The notes under the pieces: model-generated | What the model saw: the letters and a program-made list of their open reading frames with translations, nothing else | Database searches by the model: none | Told to the model about the DNA's origin: nothing | Made by a program: the position numbers and the translations under genes | Part shown: in pieces, positions 8,551 to 18,252 of the stretch | How the letters are laid out: every line of letters begins with the position of its first letter | Numbering within the stretch: the first letter of the stretch is position 1 | Assembly: GCF_038050405.1 (NCBI RefSeq) | Contig: NZ_CP150900.1 | Coordinates: 2,294,001 to 2,358,000 of the forward strand | Source of the DNA: Paraburkholderia sp. IMGN_8 | Lineage (GTDB): Bacteria > Pseudomonadota > Gammaproteobacteria > Burkholderiales > Burkholderiaceae | Length of the DNA stretch: 64,000 bases | Reading direction: 5' to 3'

Positions 8551-9777
8551 TCAGAATTTATGTCGAAGACCCAGACGTAGGCCGATCTGTTTATCGGTTG
8601 CCGACGGCGTGAATCCGCTAATGTTAGCTACAGCAGACTGGCCCAATGAGTCGCGACCGTTTGCCTTTTGTAGTACTGCCAGGGCATAGACATCGGTTCT
8701 CTTTGAGAGGTTGTAATCGGCCCCCAGATCAAGCTGGAGATATTTCGCGCCTCCGTCCCCCTTCACTGAGTTGCGCTGCGTGTAATCGAAAGCAATGCCT
8801 GTGAGCAGCGCTGGTGTGATCATGGTTCGAACGCTAAGCTCCGCGCTGGTAAAAATGGCATTGCCCGAGTAGTGAAGTGGGTTCGGACCGGACGACGAGC
8901 CGAGCGATCCGAAGCGCGTGTTCGTCACCACCGCACTGATGGTGGTTTGGTCGATCTTGTAAGCCGCACCGCCGCCGATAATCTCGAGTGTCTTCGCTGA
9001 AGCGTATCCCGCTGAACCCGGAGACGCCTGCGGTGCGGTGGTAGACCCGAAAGAGCCGATATTGTTGGCAGTGGCGAGTCCCTTGTTTGGCGTATTGCCA
9101 TAGAAGGAGACATTTGGATCCCGTGCATTCAGATATCCCGCTCCGAACGAGAAGGAGCCGCCGTTATAGTTGATGCCCAGAGACCATATCTGATTCTGCG
9201 TCTCGCTGCCTGCGACGCCGCCGAAGCTATAGAGGCCGCCCGCGCGGATACCGTGGAAAGTCGGCGTAGTGTATTTGATCGAGTTATTGATACGGTTCGT
9301 GTTGCTAAGGTTGTCGATGTCGTTCAGGTGCGAGGACATGTAACCGCCCCAAGACCCCGACGCCGAAAACTGCTGGACAGAATCAACAAGCGGGTCGTAT
9401 TGACGACCCGCCGTCACGGTGCCGTAGTTTGCCGACAATAGTCCCACATAGGCTTGCCGCCCGAATTCCGCCCCGCCTTGTGCCAAAGCACCGCTGTTCA
9501 CCATGAACCCGTTTTCCAGTACGAAGATTGCCTTTAGGCCGCCCCCCAGGTCTTCTGTGCCACGCAGGCCCCAGCGGCTCCCTGATAGACCCGTGGTGTG
9601 GGCATCCGTGAGCGCAACCTGACTGGCGCCGGTATTGCGACCATTTGCTTTGCCGGTCTGCGCGTTGTTTGTATAAGTCACGCCGACATCGATCAAACCG
9701 TACAGCGTTACGCTGCTTTGGGCATGAGCGGTTCCCGCCGTAACGGCAATAAGGCAGGCAGCAGAATACCTCTTCAT
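8551..9777 (-). CDS. Gram-negative outer-membrane porin (OmpC-like, Burkholderiales type)
   Basis: The 408-residue protein has a signal peptide ending AGTAHA-QSSVTLYG, the standard opening of trimeric 16-strand porins of Burkholderia. Further marks are the SRWGLRGTEDLGGGLKAIF segment, the loop-3 region (AGRQYDPLV) and a C-terminal aromatic residue (LRHKF) for BAM recognition. GGAGA lies upstream of ATG 9777. It is 101 bases downstream of the AAHS symporter on the same strand, and convergent with nagL, so a role in passage of aromatic acids is plausible but not shown. Confidence 0.9.
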   Translation of the reverse strand: MKRYSAACLIAVTAGTAHAQSSVTLYGLIDVGVTYTNNAQTGKANGRNTGASQVALTDAHTTGLSGSRWGLRGTEDLGGGLKAIFVLENGFMVNSGALAQGGAEFGRQAYVGLLSANYGTVTAGRQYDPLVDSVQQFSASGSWGGYMSSHLNDIDNLSNTNRINNSIKYTTPTFHGIRAGGLYSFGGVAGSETQNQIWSLGINYNGGSFSFGAGYLNARDPNVSFYGNTPNKGLATANNIGSFGSTTAPQASPGSAGYASAKTLEIIGGGAAYKIDQTTISAVVTNTRFGSLGSSSGPNPLHYSGNAIFTSAELSVRTMITPALLTGIAFDYTQRNSVKGDGGAKYLQLDLGADYNLSKRTDVYALAVLQKANGRDSLGQSAVANISGFTPSATDKQIGLRLGLRHKF

Positions 9778-9878
9778 GGAAGTCTCCGATTTTTATAGGG
9801 AAGGAATGCGTGCCTCGATGAGGCACACGGGTTACTGTGTTGTCGATGCAATGCGGATTTAGTCGACGTGAGACGACC

Positions 9879-11216
9879 TTAGACGACGGCGGATTTGACG
9901 CTGTGGCCGCCTGGCTGGAGGCCACATGAATAGATGGCAATCGATGCCATCGCTGCGGGAACGGCAATGATGAGGAAGAGGAGGGAGAAGCCGATGTTCG
10001 CAGTAAGAAGCACTCCGCCGACAAGTGCGCCGCAGACCGATCCGAGGCGACCGACCCCGAGTGCCCAGCTGACACCAGTGACCCGGCTCGCCGTGGGATA
10101 GTAGCGAGCTGCGAATGCATTGGCACCCACTTGCGAACCGCTAATGCAGAATCCGACGCCTGTCACCGTTGCTGCCAGCAGTGAGCCCTGTGCGTAGCCT
10201 GTTGCCATGAGGAAGAGTGTGCCGGCCGCATACGCGGAACCGAGCACGATGGTCGGCGGGAAGCGGTCCATCAGAAAACCAATGACGAGCGCGCCGACAG
10301 TGCCGCCCACCTGATAAAGAATTGCGATCCTTGCCGCGGCGGCGAGAGACAAGCCAGAGCTATGGATGAGCGTCGGCAGCCAATTCGTCATGAGATAAAC
10401 AATCAACAGGCTCATGAAGAAAACGCTCCAGAGCAGCAAGGTGCCGCGCCGAAAGCCGACGGCAAAAAGCTGTCGGACCGGCGAGCCTTGGGCTTTAGTT
10501 TCCCGGAGGGAAAACTGAGTGTTTTCGTTGTACTGAACGGGGGCGATGCGCGACAGAAGCGGCCCAATCCGGGTCGACTTAAATCCGCGCGATACCATGA
10601 ATCGTACCGATTCAGGGAGCAGCGCTGCGAGAAGCGGCACCAGCGCCAAAGGGAGTACGCCTCCGAAAATGAGGACACTTCGCCATCCGTGGTCTGGCAA
10701 CAGTTGAGCTGAGACGACGCCGCCCAAGCCGGAGCCCATCGTGAATCCGCAGAACATGACCGTCGTGAGGAAAGACTTCCGGCGTTCGGGGCAATACTCC
10801 GAGGTCAGCGCGATGGCGTTCGGCATCGCGCCTCCGAGACCGAGGCCGGTGACGAAGCGCAGCGCAATGAGGAATTCGACGCTTGGCGAGTACGCTGCTG
10901 CGAGGCTTGCGACGCCGAAGAACGCCACTGTCGCGATCAGCGTCTTCTTGCGGCCAACTCGATCGGCAAGTGGACCGAATGCCAACGCACCGATCATCAG
11001 GCCGGCCAGCCCGGCGCCGAACAGCGAACCCAGCAAGGAAGGGCCGATATGCCAATCGTGCGTCAATGCGGGTGCGATGAAGCCGACGCAAGCAGTGTCG
11101 AAACCGTCGACAGCGACGATGCAGAAACAAAGGAATACCACCCGCCATTGAAACGGCGAGAAAGGTTGCGCATCCAGCCAGGCGCGGACGTCGATGACTG
11201 GCGAAGAGGTCTTCAT
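9879..11216 (-). CDS. MFS aromatic acid:H+ symporter (AAHS family, PcaK/BenK/GenK-like)
   Basis: The 445-residue 12-helix carrier has the AAHS helix-1 motif VDGFDTACVGFIAPAL with the conserved Asp, the loop 2-3 GPLADRVGRKKTL, and LTSEYCPERRKS after helix 4. The family takes up benzoate, 4-hydroxybenzoate or gentisate by proton symport. Start 11216 has GGAGA about 7 bases upstream; the frame is open to 11300 but without homology. Beside the salicylate/gentisate operon, gentisate or salicylate is the likely substrate by context. Confidence 0.87.
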   Translation of the reverse strand: MKTSSPVIDVRAWLDAQPFSPFQWRVVFLCFCIVAVDGFDTACVGFIAPALTHDWHIGPSLLGSLFGAGLAGLMIGALAFGPLADRVGRKKTLIATVAFFGVASLAAAYSPSVEFLIALRFVTGLGLGGAMPNAIALTSEYCPERRKSFLTTVMFCGFTMGSGLGGVVSAQLLPDHGWRSVLIFGGVLPLALVPLLAALLPESVRFMVSRGFKSTRIGPLLSRIAPVQYNENTQFSLRETKAQGSPVRQLFAVGFRRGTLLLWSVFFMSLLIVYLMTNWLPTLIHSSGLSLAAAARIAILYQVGGTVGALVIGFLMDRFPPTIVLGSAYAAGTLFLMATGYAQGSLLAATVTGVGFCISGSQVGANAFAARYYPTASRVTGVSWALGVGRLGSVCGALVGGVLLTANIGFSLLFLIIAVPAAMASIAIYSCGLQPGGHSVKSAVV

Positions 11217-11917
11217 TGAATGTCTCCAGAATGTGATTTTTATCTCTGGCCTCCAAAGTAATCGGGCGGTCTTCCCGCCGTCTACGTGAGGCCAGCGCAT
11301 ATTGCCTATTCACGATAGTTATTTCGCATGTGGTGGTATGGCATCTCGCGAGGACGGGTTCTAACTTGCAGCCGATCGGGTTACCTGGTTGTTGCGCACG
11401 CGTCGTTGAAACGCAGCCCCAACAACGCTTGGGAGGATTCGCCGGGTTGCTGCGCTCAAGACAGCGTTGCATCTGGGCAAACAGGGCAGTGCGGCGATCC
11501 CATAGAGAATCGCCGCGTAGACGCCGAAGCATCGTTATCCCTGGATTGACGGCGTCGGAGGTCAATTGGCGAGCCGCTTAAATGCCGTTCTCGCGTCGTG
11601 CTGGAGCCGACATCGGCCGAATTTTGAGTAGTTGAGAAGAAAAAGATACGAATGAAGCAGCGCGTCTCGCGACATTTTCCTTAATTGCATTGCTTGGTGC
11701 ATGTGCGACCAAGCCACACGCCGAGTACGACACGGACAAAAAGTTTTCGATCAAGGCGATCGCGGTGAATGTGCCGAAAACCCACGCGGCACTCCGTTGA
11801 ACGCATATCTCGCCCAGCTTTACGACAGCGTCACTTCCGACTACGCTCACATGGAGGGCGTGTTGGCCTCGTCGAAGAAGAAAGCGTCATCGTTTCGACA
11901 TCGAAGGAGTGTGCGCG
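11217..11917. other. Gap of 700 bases, probable promoter region plus a lipoprotein remnant
   Basis: The left part should hold the promoter of the AAHS symporter gene. From about 11330 to 11600 both strands have only short open frames without recognisable similarity. The right part contains the broken lipoprotein-like stretch listed separately and the ribosome-binding site AAGGAG (11904-11909) of the patatin gene. Confidence 0.5.
11645..11800 (+). pseudogene. Remnant of a small lipoprotein gene
   Basis: The frame reads a hydrophobic stretch with a lipobox (SLIALLGAC followed by ATKPHAEYDTDKKF), the layout of a lipoprotein signal, and stops at 11798-11800. It has no start codon in frame: a stop lies just upstream, while ATG 11652 begins MKQRVSRHFP and stops in another frame. 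One base lost near 11660 would join the two. Only the first 40 or so residues survive, and the family is not recognised. Confidence 0.35.
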
Positions 11918-13060
11918 ATGGAGGATAGGCAAACGGCGGCGGCAGTCGGGCCGAACGGGGCGGGCGCGCTCCCCAGCGTCGCGCTGGCACTGCAGGGCGG
12001 CGGGTCGCATGGCGCCTTCACATGGGGCGTGCTCGACCGTCTGCTGGAAGAGGTCGCGCGGGGGAGGCTTCATATCGCCGCAATAAGCGGCGCGAGCGCG
12101 GGCGGCATCAATGCCACGCTGTGTGCGTGCGGACTGGCGCTCGGCGGCGCCGAAGCGGCGCGAGGCAAGCTCCGCACCTTCTGGGAAGCGGTATCGCGCG
12201 GCGGGGCACTCGCCGGCAATCCGCTTTTCGGTTTTGCCGAGCCCGGTCCGTTCGGGGGCTGGAACATCGACTGGAGTCCAGTGGCGATCGCACTCGAGGC
12301 CGTGGGCCTCGTCATCTCTCCGTACAACAATCCGTTCTACCGGGATGCGCTGCGCCCACTGCTTGAGGAAGTATTGCCCCCCGCCGAGCTGGCGGCGTTC
12401 AACCAGGCAGAAGGAGCGGTGCGCGTATTCGTCTCGGCGACGAATGTACGCGACAATCAGCGCACGATTTTCACGCAACCGGCTCTCTCCATCGATGCGT
12501 TGCGTGCCTCCGCGTGTCTGCCGACCGAGTTTCGGGCGGTGAAAATCGACGGTGTGCCCTACTGGGACGGCGGATATCTCGGCAACCCGCCACTGTCGCC
12601 GCTCGTCGATGTCGCCCAGGATCTGATCCTGGTGATGGTCAATCCGCTTGTCCGGCAACACATGCCGCCCAGAAATGCGCGCGACATTCAGGATCGCCTG
12701 AACGAGATCGGTTTCAACACATCCGTCGTGCTCGAGATCAATGCCATCGAGGCGGTGAATCGCGTCCTCGCCGATCTCGATGCCGCGAACGCCACGAAGC
12801 CGACAAAATACAAGACCGTGCGTTTCCATCTGATCCGTGACGACCGTTTCCTGGCGGAGTTCGGCTTCGTGTCGAAGAGCAGCACGTCATGGGCGCTTAT
12901 CGACAAGTTGTTCGAGCGCGGGCGCGCGGTGGCCGACCGATGGCTCGCTTCCAGTCACGTCCAGCTCGGCCGCGCGGCCTCGTGTGATGTACACGCCGAA
13001 CTGGTCAAACCGGTACTGGGGGCGGGGGGCGTCGCGCACGCGCCGGCAGACGCGAGGTGA
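11918..13060 (+). CDS. Patatin-like phospholipase / lipid acyl hydrolase
   Basis: The 380-residue protein carries the patatin Ser-Asp dyad: oxyanion loop GGGSHG (about 27-32), nucleophile elbow GASAG with Ser60, and the catalytic Asp217 in WDGGYLGNPP. No signal peptide is seen, so it is probably cytoplasmic or membrane-associated. ATG 11918 has AAGGAG 8 bases upstream; GTG 11909 overlaps that site and is less likely. It lies next to PHB genes, and in polyhydroxyalkanoate producers such patatins are often found near storage genes. A lipolytic role at PHB granule surfaces is a guess only. Confidence 0.85.
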   Translation: MEDRQTAAAVGPNGAGALPSVALALQGGGSHGAFTWGVLDRLLEEVARGRLHIAAISGASAGGINATLCACGLALGGAEAARGKLRTFWEAVSRGGALAGNPLFGFAEPGPFGGWNIDWSPVAIALEAVGLVISPYNNPFYRDALRPLLEEVLPPAELAAFNQAEGAVRVFVSATNVRDNQRTIFTQPALSIDALRASACLPTEFRAVKIDGVPYWDGGYLGNPPLSPLVDVAQDLILVMVNPLVRQHMPPRNARDIQDRLNEIGFNTSVVLEINAIEAVNRVLADLDAANATKPTKYKTVRFHLIRDDRFLAEFGFVSKSSTSWALIDKLFERGRAVADRWLASSHVQLGRAASCDVHAELVKPVLGAGGVAHAPADAR

Positions 13061-13112
13061 CGTGACGCGATATGCATGCTTTGCAGCAGCGAGCCCAACG
13101 AACCTATCGGGT

Positions 13113-14378
13113 TCAACAAACCGTTTCGCTACCCTCCGGTGCGTGGACCGATGCGCGTCGAATTTCGCTATCGTGAATGAGCTCCCTGACGATCGGGTAG
13201 ATCTGCGCCTCCCAGCGCCGGCCCGCGAACACGCCGTAATGTCCGACCCCGGTCTGCATGTAATGGGTCTTCATATAGGGTGGCAGACTGCCGCACATTT
13301 CGTGCGCCGCTTCGGTCTGGCCGACCGCGCAAATGTCGTCTTTCTCCCCCTCGATGGTCAGTAGCGCGGTGTGTTTGATGGCACGCGTGTCCACGCGACG
13401 CCCAGCGATCAGCAGCTTGCCAAGCGGCAGCGCATGCTGCTGAAAAACCCGGCTCACCGTGTCGAGGTAAAACTCGGCCGGCAAATCCATCGTCGCAAAA
13501 TAATTTGCGTAGAACGCGCGGATCACCTCGGCTTTCCCCGTGTCGCCCTGCACCCGGTAATTGTAGAAATCGATCAACGCGCTGACGTGCCGCCGAAGGT
13601 CCAGCGACATGAACGCACCAAGCTGCACGAATCCGGGATAGACGCGCCGCATCGCCCCTGGGAAGCGCATTGGCACGAGGTCGATCAGATTGTTCTCGAA
13701 CCATGCGAGCGGGGTTCTCACGGTCCATTCGTCTACCTGGGTTGGATTGACGCGGGTATCGTTAGGGCCGGCGATCAGCGTCATGCTGCGCGGTTGCGCC
13801 GGACTGTCATCTTCGGCCATCAGCGCGACTGCGGCCAGCGTCGCGACCGTCGGCTGACAGACCGCCACCACGTGAGTCCCCGGACCAAGCAGTTCGAGAA
13901 AACGAACCAGATGCCCGACGAAATCGTCGAAACCGAACGGGCCGTCCGCCAGAGGGACGTCGCGCGCATTGTGCCAATCGGTGACGTACACGTCGTGCTC
14001 GGCGAGCATAGTGGCCACCGTGCCGCGCAGTAGCGTGGCGAAGTGGCCCGCCAATGGCGCGACGAGCAGGACCCGCGGTAGGGTGGGCTGGACGTCTTTC
14101 CTGAAATGCAGCAGCGAGCAAAACGGCGTGCGATTCACAACCTCTTCGCTCACTGTGACCACCTGGCGATCAATCTGGACAGAACGAATGCCAAACGGCG
14201 GCCGCTGATGCGTGAGGCGCGCGAGCGCCAGCCATTCATGGAACGCGTCGAACTCCCTCGTCCGGCTGTTCGGGGACAACAGTCCTGGCCACGCCGCAGA
14301 GGAAGCGGTTACCGCGCTGGCGACCGCCTGAAGCGGGGCGGCCATGTCGACATACGACTGGTAAGCTTGATACATCAT
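13113..14378 (-). CDS. phaZ: Intracellular poly(3-hydroxybutyrate) depolymerase, PhaZ type
   Basis: The 421-residue alpha/beta-hydrolase matches the PhaZa1 family of intracellular depolymerases, whose nucleophile is Cys rather than Ser: HVVAVCQPTVATLAA with Cys174. The family's other triad residues are expected in the TIEGEKDDIC (Asp) and GVGHYGVFAG (His) segments, both present. PLAGHFATLLRGTV and VYVTDWHNARDVP are family hallmarks. It degrades amorphous PHB in the granule. It faces the patatin gene tail to tail and belongs to a PHB block with the phasin and a second paralogue at 16364. Confidence 0.88.
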   Translation of the reverse strand: MMYQAYQSYVDMAAPLQAVASAVTASSAAWPGLLSPNSRTREFDAFHEWLALARLTHQRPPFGIRSVQIDRQVVTVSEEVVNRTPFCSLLHFRKDVQPTLPRVLLVAPLAGHFATLLRGTVATMLAEHDVYVTDWHNARDVPLADGPFGFDDFVGHLVRFLELLGPGTHVVAVCQPTVATLAAVALMAEDDSPAQPRSMTLIAGPNDTRVNPTQVDEWTVRTPLAWFENNLIDLVPMRFPGAMRRVYPGFVQLGAFMSLDLRRHVSALIDFYNYRVQGDTGKAEVIRAFYANYFATMDLPAEFYLDTVSRVFQQHALPLGKLLIAGRRVDTRAIKHTALLTIEGEKDDICAVGQTEAAHEMCGSLPPYMKTHYMQTGVGHYGVFAGRRWEAQIYPIVRELIHDSEIRRASVHAPEGSETVC

Positions 14379-14468
14379 GCGGGAGCCCGCAAAATAACCA
14401 CTGTAGAGGCTCGAAAAACCAAAAATGGCCTGTCGTTCCTATATAGTTAGTATATCTATTTTTATCAT

Positions 14469-14675
14469 TTGATAGTGGGACACCTCGGCGCGCGGTGCAT
14501 GGCCGATGCCATGTACGCGCCGGTCGTCACCCGGTTTCTGACCTATGACGTGCAACTGGATGACGTTTCGGCCGCCTATTGCCGGACGATTCTGGCCCTG
14601 CCGGAAATGCAGGAGTGGATCGCAGCCGCCAGGCAGGAACCCGACGAGATCGACGAACTCGATGTCGAGTTCTGA
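14469..14675 (+). pseudogene. C-terminal fragment of a glutathione S-transferase gene
   Basis: The 68-codon frame reads RCMADAMYAPVVTRFLTYDV, then a PEMQEWIAAA helix and an acidic tail, which is the characteristic end of a GST C-terminal domain. The N-terminal thioredoxin-like half is missing, and the first ten codons have no similarity. A start at ATG 14499 or 14469 would give a 58-68 residue peptide without a glutathione site. It is most simply a 5'-deleted remnant. Confidence 0.6.
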
Positions 14676-14927
14676 GCCGCACGGGGCGAAACGGCTTCGA
14701 CTTCGCGAGAACGCCGCCGCGTAGCCGGCGGCGCTGCGCGTCTCGTGCCCGTTGGGCCGCCGGGATTCACGCCTGGCTCGCGGGATGACTCATCCGTTTC
14801 CTGAATGACGTCGGTGACGGCGGCCGGGCGCTGAATTCCAAATGCCGGCACAAGGAGGCACCGGCAGACGATCAATACGCTCCGCAGCGTCCCCGGCGAC
14901 GGCCGCTGCGGAAACGCGCGTCAATCG

Positions 14928-15494
14928 CTACTTCCTCGCGGCGCGCGACGTTTGCTCGACGGCCTGTTGCGTCGCTTTCGATGCGGCAGCCGCCACCACG
15001 TTGAAATTGCCTTCGACGATTTCAACCGCTTGCTGCGTGGCCTTGTGAACCGTTTCGTATGCGGCGTTGGCAGCCGTGATCGCCGACTGCATCACGGCAA
15101 CGGCGGCTTCCGAACCCGTGGGCGCGCTCTTCGCGATGTCGTCGACGAGCGTTTGCACCCGGCGGCTCTGCGCTTCGTATCGCGCCTCGGCGACCTTGGC
15201 GAATTCGGCTTGCGTCGACGTTGCAATTTCATACACGTGACGTCCATACGACAAGACCTTCTCGGCGAATGGCTGTGTCAGGCTGGCTTGCAGCGCGAGC
15301 AGTTCCTGCGGGTCCTTGACGGACAGCGCTTTCTGCACGTTATCCCGGATTTCGGCGAGTGTCGACTTCACGACCTCCTGGTTCAGATTAACCAGTTTCT
15401 CGAACCCTTCGAATGCCTTGTTCGTCAGACCGAACAGGGTGTCGAGGTTGGCTTTCTGGGCGGCATTGAATTGCTCGGGGGTCATCAGACTCAT
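14928..15494 (-). CDS. phaP: Phasin (PHB granule-associated protein)
   Basis: The 188-residue protein has the phasin_2 layout: [20 protein letters not shown] start, an [10 protein letters not shown] amphipathic helix, [14 protein letters not shown] in the middle, and an Ala/Thr-rich C-terminus ending AARK. It coats PHB granules and limits their size. AGGAG precedes a double ATG; the second (15494) has the better 7-base spacing and gives the usual MSL opening. It lies among the depolymerase genes on the same strand. Confidence 0.92.
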   Translation of the reverse strand: MSLMTPEQFNAAQKANLDTLFGLTNKAFEGFEKLVNLNQEVVKSTLAEIRDNVQKALSVKDPQELLALQASLTQPFAEKVLSYGRHVYEIATSTQAEFAKVAEARYEAQSRRVQTLVDDIAKSAPTGSEAAVAVMQSAITAANAAYETVHKATQQAVEIVEGNFNVVAAAASKATQQAVEQTSRAARK

Positions 15495-15755
15495 CATGAA
15501 GCTCCTGAAATTCGGCCCCGCGCGGGTTCTCGGAATCAGATCGAACCTTCGCGTGACAGGGCCGTGTTGATGGAACAATGGCGGTGTCCGGCACGTGCGC
15601 AACGCGACGTGCCGACGTTTTCAAGTGCTTACGCAGCGTTGCGCAAGCTGCGTCCGACGAGCCTCTTTCCTGGCTCCCGTGGCAGGGTGCCGGCTCATGC
15701 GCAGGTCAAATTCGCGCGCGCGTCCCTCGTCAGGAGGTGTACGACCGGGAGCCGC

Positions 15756-15953
15756 TCAGCGGATCCGGGCCACGGCTTCGAGGAGAGAATGCCCGTTGAC
15801 GGTTATCTCGGCGCGCTGGTGCCCGGACGCGAGCCGTTGCAGCCTGACGAGCTGACTTTCCAGGAGCGCGTCAAGATCCGCACGATTCAGTTCTACCTGA
15901 TCCGGGGCGTCCTTAAGCAGCATCAGGGTTGCAAATTCATGGGGACTCAGCAT
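15756..15953 (-). CDS. Small conserved protein of the PHB locus, unknown function
   Basis: The 65-residue product (start MLSPHEFATLMLLKDAPDQV) is mostly helical and acidic-basic mixed, without membrane segment or metal motif. A very good GGAGG lies 5 bases before ATG 15953, which decides the start against a longer frame to 16052. It sits between the phasin and the second depolymerase on the same strand. A role as a preceding regulator or chaperone in PHB turnover is only a positional guess. Confidence 0.7.
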   Translation of the reverse strand: MLSPHEFATLMLLKDAPDQVELNRADLDALLESQLVRLQRLASGHQRAEITVNGHSLLEAVARIR

Positions 15954-16363
15954 CTTCGCCTCCTCGGTTATAGGCGTTGCGTTTGCTGGGGAGTTTGCAT
16001 GACAGCCATCGCGCCGCGAGCGGGGCTCGGTGGGCGAATACCGCGACCTCACACGCGAGGTGCTGGCTGACCGGGCGCCTGGTGCACGCTGTAGGAGAAT
16101 CCATTTAATGCCGCCCGGACCGAAAGATCAATACGGGAAACATCTTTTTTAAAGACAACCTTCGCTGCCCAGCCGCCCGGTCGAAGTCTGCCGGCTTTCG
16201 CGTGGGATGATGTTGCCGCGCAGTTCAATCACTGTCCGCCCGATTGCAGGGCGGCATTCGCTTTTTCGACCATCCTCCACCCGCATCTCCCCGGGCATTC
16301 GTTGCGGTTCGCTTGCGACGATGGCAGAGATTCGGGCTTAACCTACAAGGAAAGGCACCCCGG

Positions 16364-17599
16364 TCAGCGCACCGACGCCCAGAACCGGACCACAGCGGGG
16401 TGAATCACCTCGTGCCACCTCGGGCCGGTGAACAGGTCGTAGTGGTCGCAATCCGGTATCGTCCAACGGCAGCGCTTCTGTGCCGGGATCGCACTGCACA
16501 GCGTGTGAGCGGCATGTGTCTGGCCCGCGCCGGCAATGTCGTCGCGGTCGCCCTCGACAGTGCAAAGCGCCATGGATGCGAGATCCTGCGGCTGTACACA
16601 GCTTCCGCCGACGCGCCATTCCCCACGGGCAAGGTGCTGTTCCTGAAAGATCACGAGGATCGTGTCGAGCAGATAATCTTCAGTCATGTCGAGGGTCGCG
16701 GCGTATTCGTTCAGTGAACGCAGGCTGTTCGCGACGGCTGTCGCGTCAGCTGAGAGACGGCTCGACCAGTAGCGCGATTCGAGTGCCAACTGGCGGTGCG
16801 GATGCGCGGTGACGATCGCCGCATGCTGGATGAAACCCGGACAGACCCGGCGGCCGGAACCGGCGTAGCGGGGCGGAACGGTGTCGATCACCGTGTCGCG
16901 AAACCAGTCGAGGCTGTGGCTTTGCGCCATCCGGTCGACGGCCGTCGGATTGAGGCGCGTATCGATCGGCCCGCCCATCAGCGTGAGGCTGAGCGGCGGT
17001 GCTTCTCCTTGCCTCGCCAGCAATGCCGAAGCCGCAAGGGTCGGCGCAGTAGCCTGGCAGACGGCGATGACGTGCGTATGCGAGCAGCCCAGTTTGCGCA
17101 GAAAGCGTTCGAGCGCGAGCACATAGTCGTCGAGTCCGAAGCGGCCTGCGGCAAGCGGCACGTCACGCGCGTTGGCCCAGTCCGTGACGTACACATCGCC
17201 GTCCTGTAGCAGCGTTTCGACGGTCTCGCGTAGCATGACCGCGTGGTGTCCCGCGAGCGGCGCGCAAAGGAAGATGTCCGGTGGCGCGGTGCGGTTTTGA
17301 CCGCGCGTGGGTGCAACTGGCGCCGGCGCGCGCATGAATTGCCGCAGCGCGCAAAACGGCGTGCTGTCGACCACCCGTTCGACCACGGGTACCGACTGGT
17401 CGCCGACCGTCACCGCGGGGATGCCGAACGGCGGTGGCGCGGGGGGCGGTCGAACCAGCCGGTACAGCCAGTCATAGCCGGCAGCGGCGACGGGCGTGCA
17501 AGGCATCGCCTGCGGCGTCCAGACGTCGCATCCGCGCATCGCCCAGTCACTGATCGACTGCATCAGGTCACGCTGAGCTTCAAGCCACGCGTACCACAT
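16364..17599 (-). CDS. Second intracellular PHB depolymerase paralogue
   Basis: The 411-residue protein is a diverged relative of the product at 13113-14378, sharing the Cys nucleophile (HVIAVCQATAPTLAA, Cys181), the PLAGHHAVMLRETV segment, VYVTDWANARDVP, the Asp-bearing TVEGDRDDIAGAGQ and the His in CDHYDLFTGPRW. Its opening MWYAWLEAQRDL is typical of PhaZ proteins. It follows a small zinc-ribbon gene by 34 bases on the same strand and probably shares its transcript. Two paralogues in one locus suggest either different PHA chain specificity or different regulation. Confidence 0.87.
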   Translation of the reverse strand: MWYAWLEAQRDLMQSISDWAMRGCDVWTPQAMPCTPVAAAGYDWLYRLVRPPPAPPPFGIPAVTVGDQSVPVVERVVDSTPFCALRQFMRAPAPVAPTRGQNRTAPPDIFLCAPLAGHHAVMLRETVETLLQDGDVYVTDWANARDVPLAAGRFGLDDYVLALERFLRKLGCSHTHVIAVCQATAPTLAASALLARQGEAPPLSLTLMGGPIDTRLNPTAVDRMAQSHSLDWFRDTVIDTVPPRYAGSGRRVCPGFIQHAAIVTAHPHRQLALESRYWSSRLSADATAVANSLRSLNEYAATLDMTEDYLLDTILVIFQEQHLARGEWRVGGSCVQPQDLASMALCTVEGDRDDIAGAGQTHAAHTLCSAIPAQKRCRWTIPDCDHYDLFTGPRWHEVIHPAVVRFWASVR

Positions 17600-17633
17600 G
17601 CTGTCTCCTGCGTTTCGTCGGAAAGACGTGGCG

Positions 17634-17879
17634 TTACTCGTCGATTGGTACGTCGAACTGCGTTCGACAACCTGGGCATTTGAATGGCTCGACGTTACCT
17701 TGCGCCGGCAATGCAGCGAGCGGCTGCTCCTCGCCGGCGAGGTAGCAGACTGGGCACGGAAACGCGTCGTGCGATCGAAGTCTGTGCCACCGGTCCACGA
17801 ACCGCTGAATGTCGATAGGCTGGACGCCGTTCGCTTCGAGGTGGTCGAGAAACACGTGGAACAGAGCGGGGCTTTGCAT
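17634..17879 (-). CDS. Small zinc-ribbon-like protein (two CPxC knuckles)
   Basis: The 81-residue protein starts at ATG 17879 behind a clear GGAGG. A helical N-terminal half (ALFHVFLDHLEANGVQPIDI) is followed by two Cys pairs, CPVC and CPGC, 30 residues apart, a likely four-Cys Zn site. No enzyme motif is seen. It is the first gene of the pair with the second PHB depolymerase and could modulate it, but this is inferred from position only. Confidence 0.65.
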   Translation of the reverse strand: MQSPALFHVFLDHLEANGVQPIDIQRFVDRWHRLRSHDAFPCPVCYLAGEEQPLAALPAQGNVEPFKCPGCRTQFDVPIDE

Positions 17880-18252
17880 TAAGACCTCCGCAGCGATTTT
17901 CAGCCATCGTAGCATCTGCCACCAATGTGCGACTGGTAGTCCGGGAGTTCCGCGCGCAAGCCACGCTGGATGTTCAGTGCTAGGGTCTGTTCGCATATGA
18001 AACGCACCTGCGTGTCGACGACGGACTGCCAAAAACGAGCAACAGTATCAGCAACGACGAGTGTTCGGGAATGACAACCGGAAGCCGAGCCATCTGTTGG
18101 CGCTTCACGAAGCACTTGCTTACTCCTGGTGGTCGCCGACGGGACACATTCGCGCAACGCAGCCTCCAACCTATAATGATTGTGTTGGACGACCACTCTG
18201 TTGGGTCTTGGCGCAATGAGTGGCTACCAGCACAAAAGCGGCGGAGATGGGC
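17880..18252. other. Divergent intergenic region, no gene recognised
   Basis: This stretch separates the zinc-ribbon gene (minus) from the Mth938-like gene (plus). Open frames on either strand are short, overlap each other and match nothing I recognise. TATAATG at 18172-18178 would be a good -10 box for the rightward gene. Confidence 0.4.

Noticed and set aside
11831-12829. 332-codon minus-strand frame
   Set aside because: Antisense to the patatin gene, which has intact catalytic motifs.
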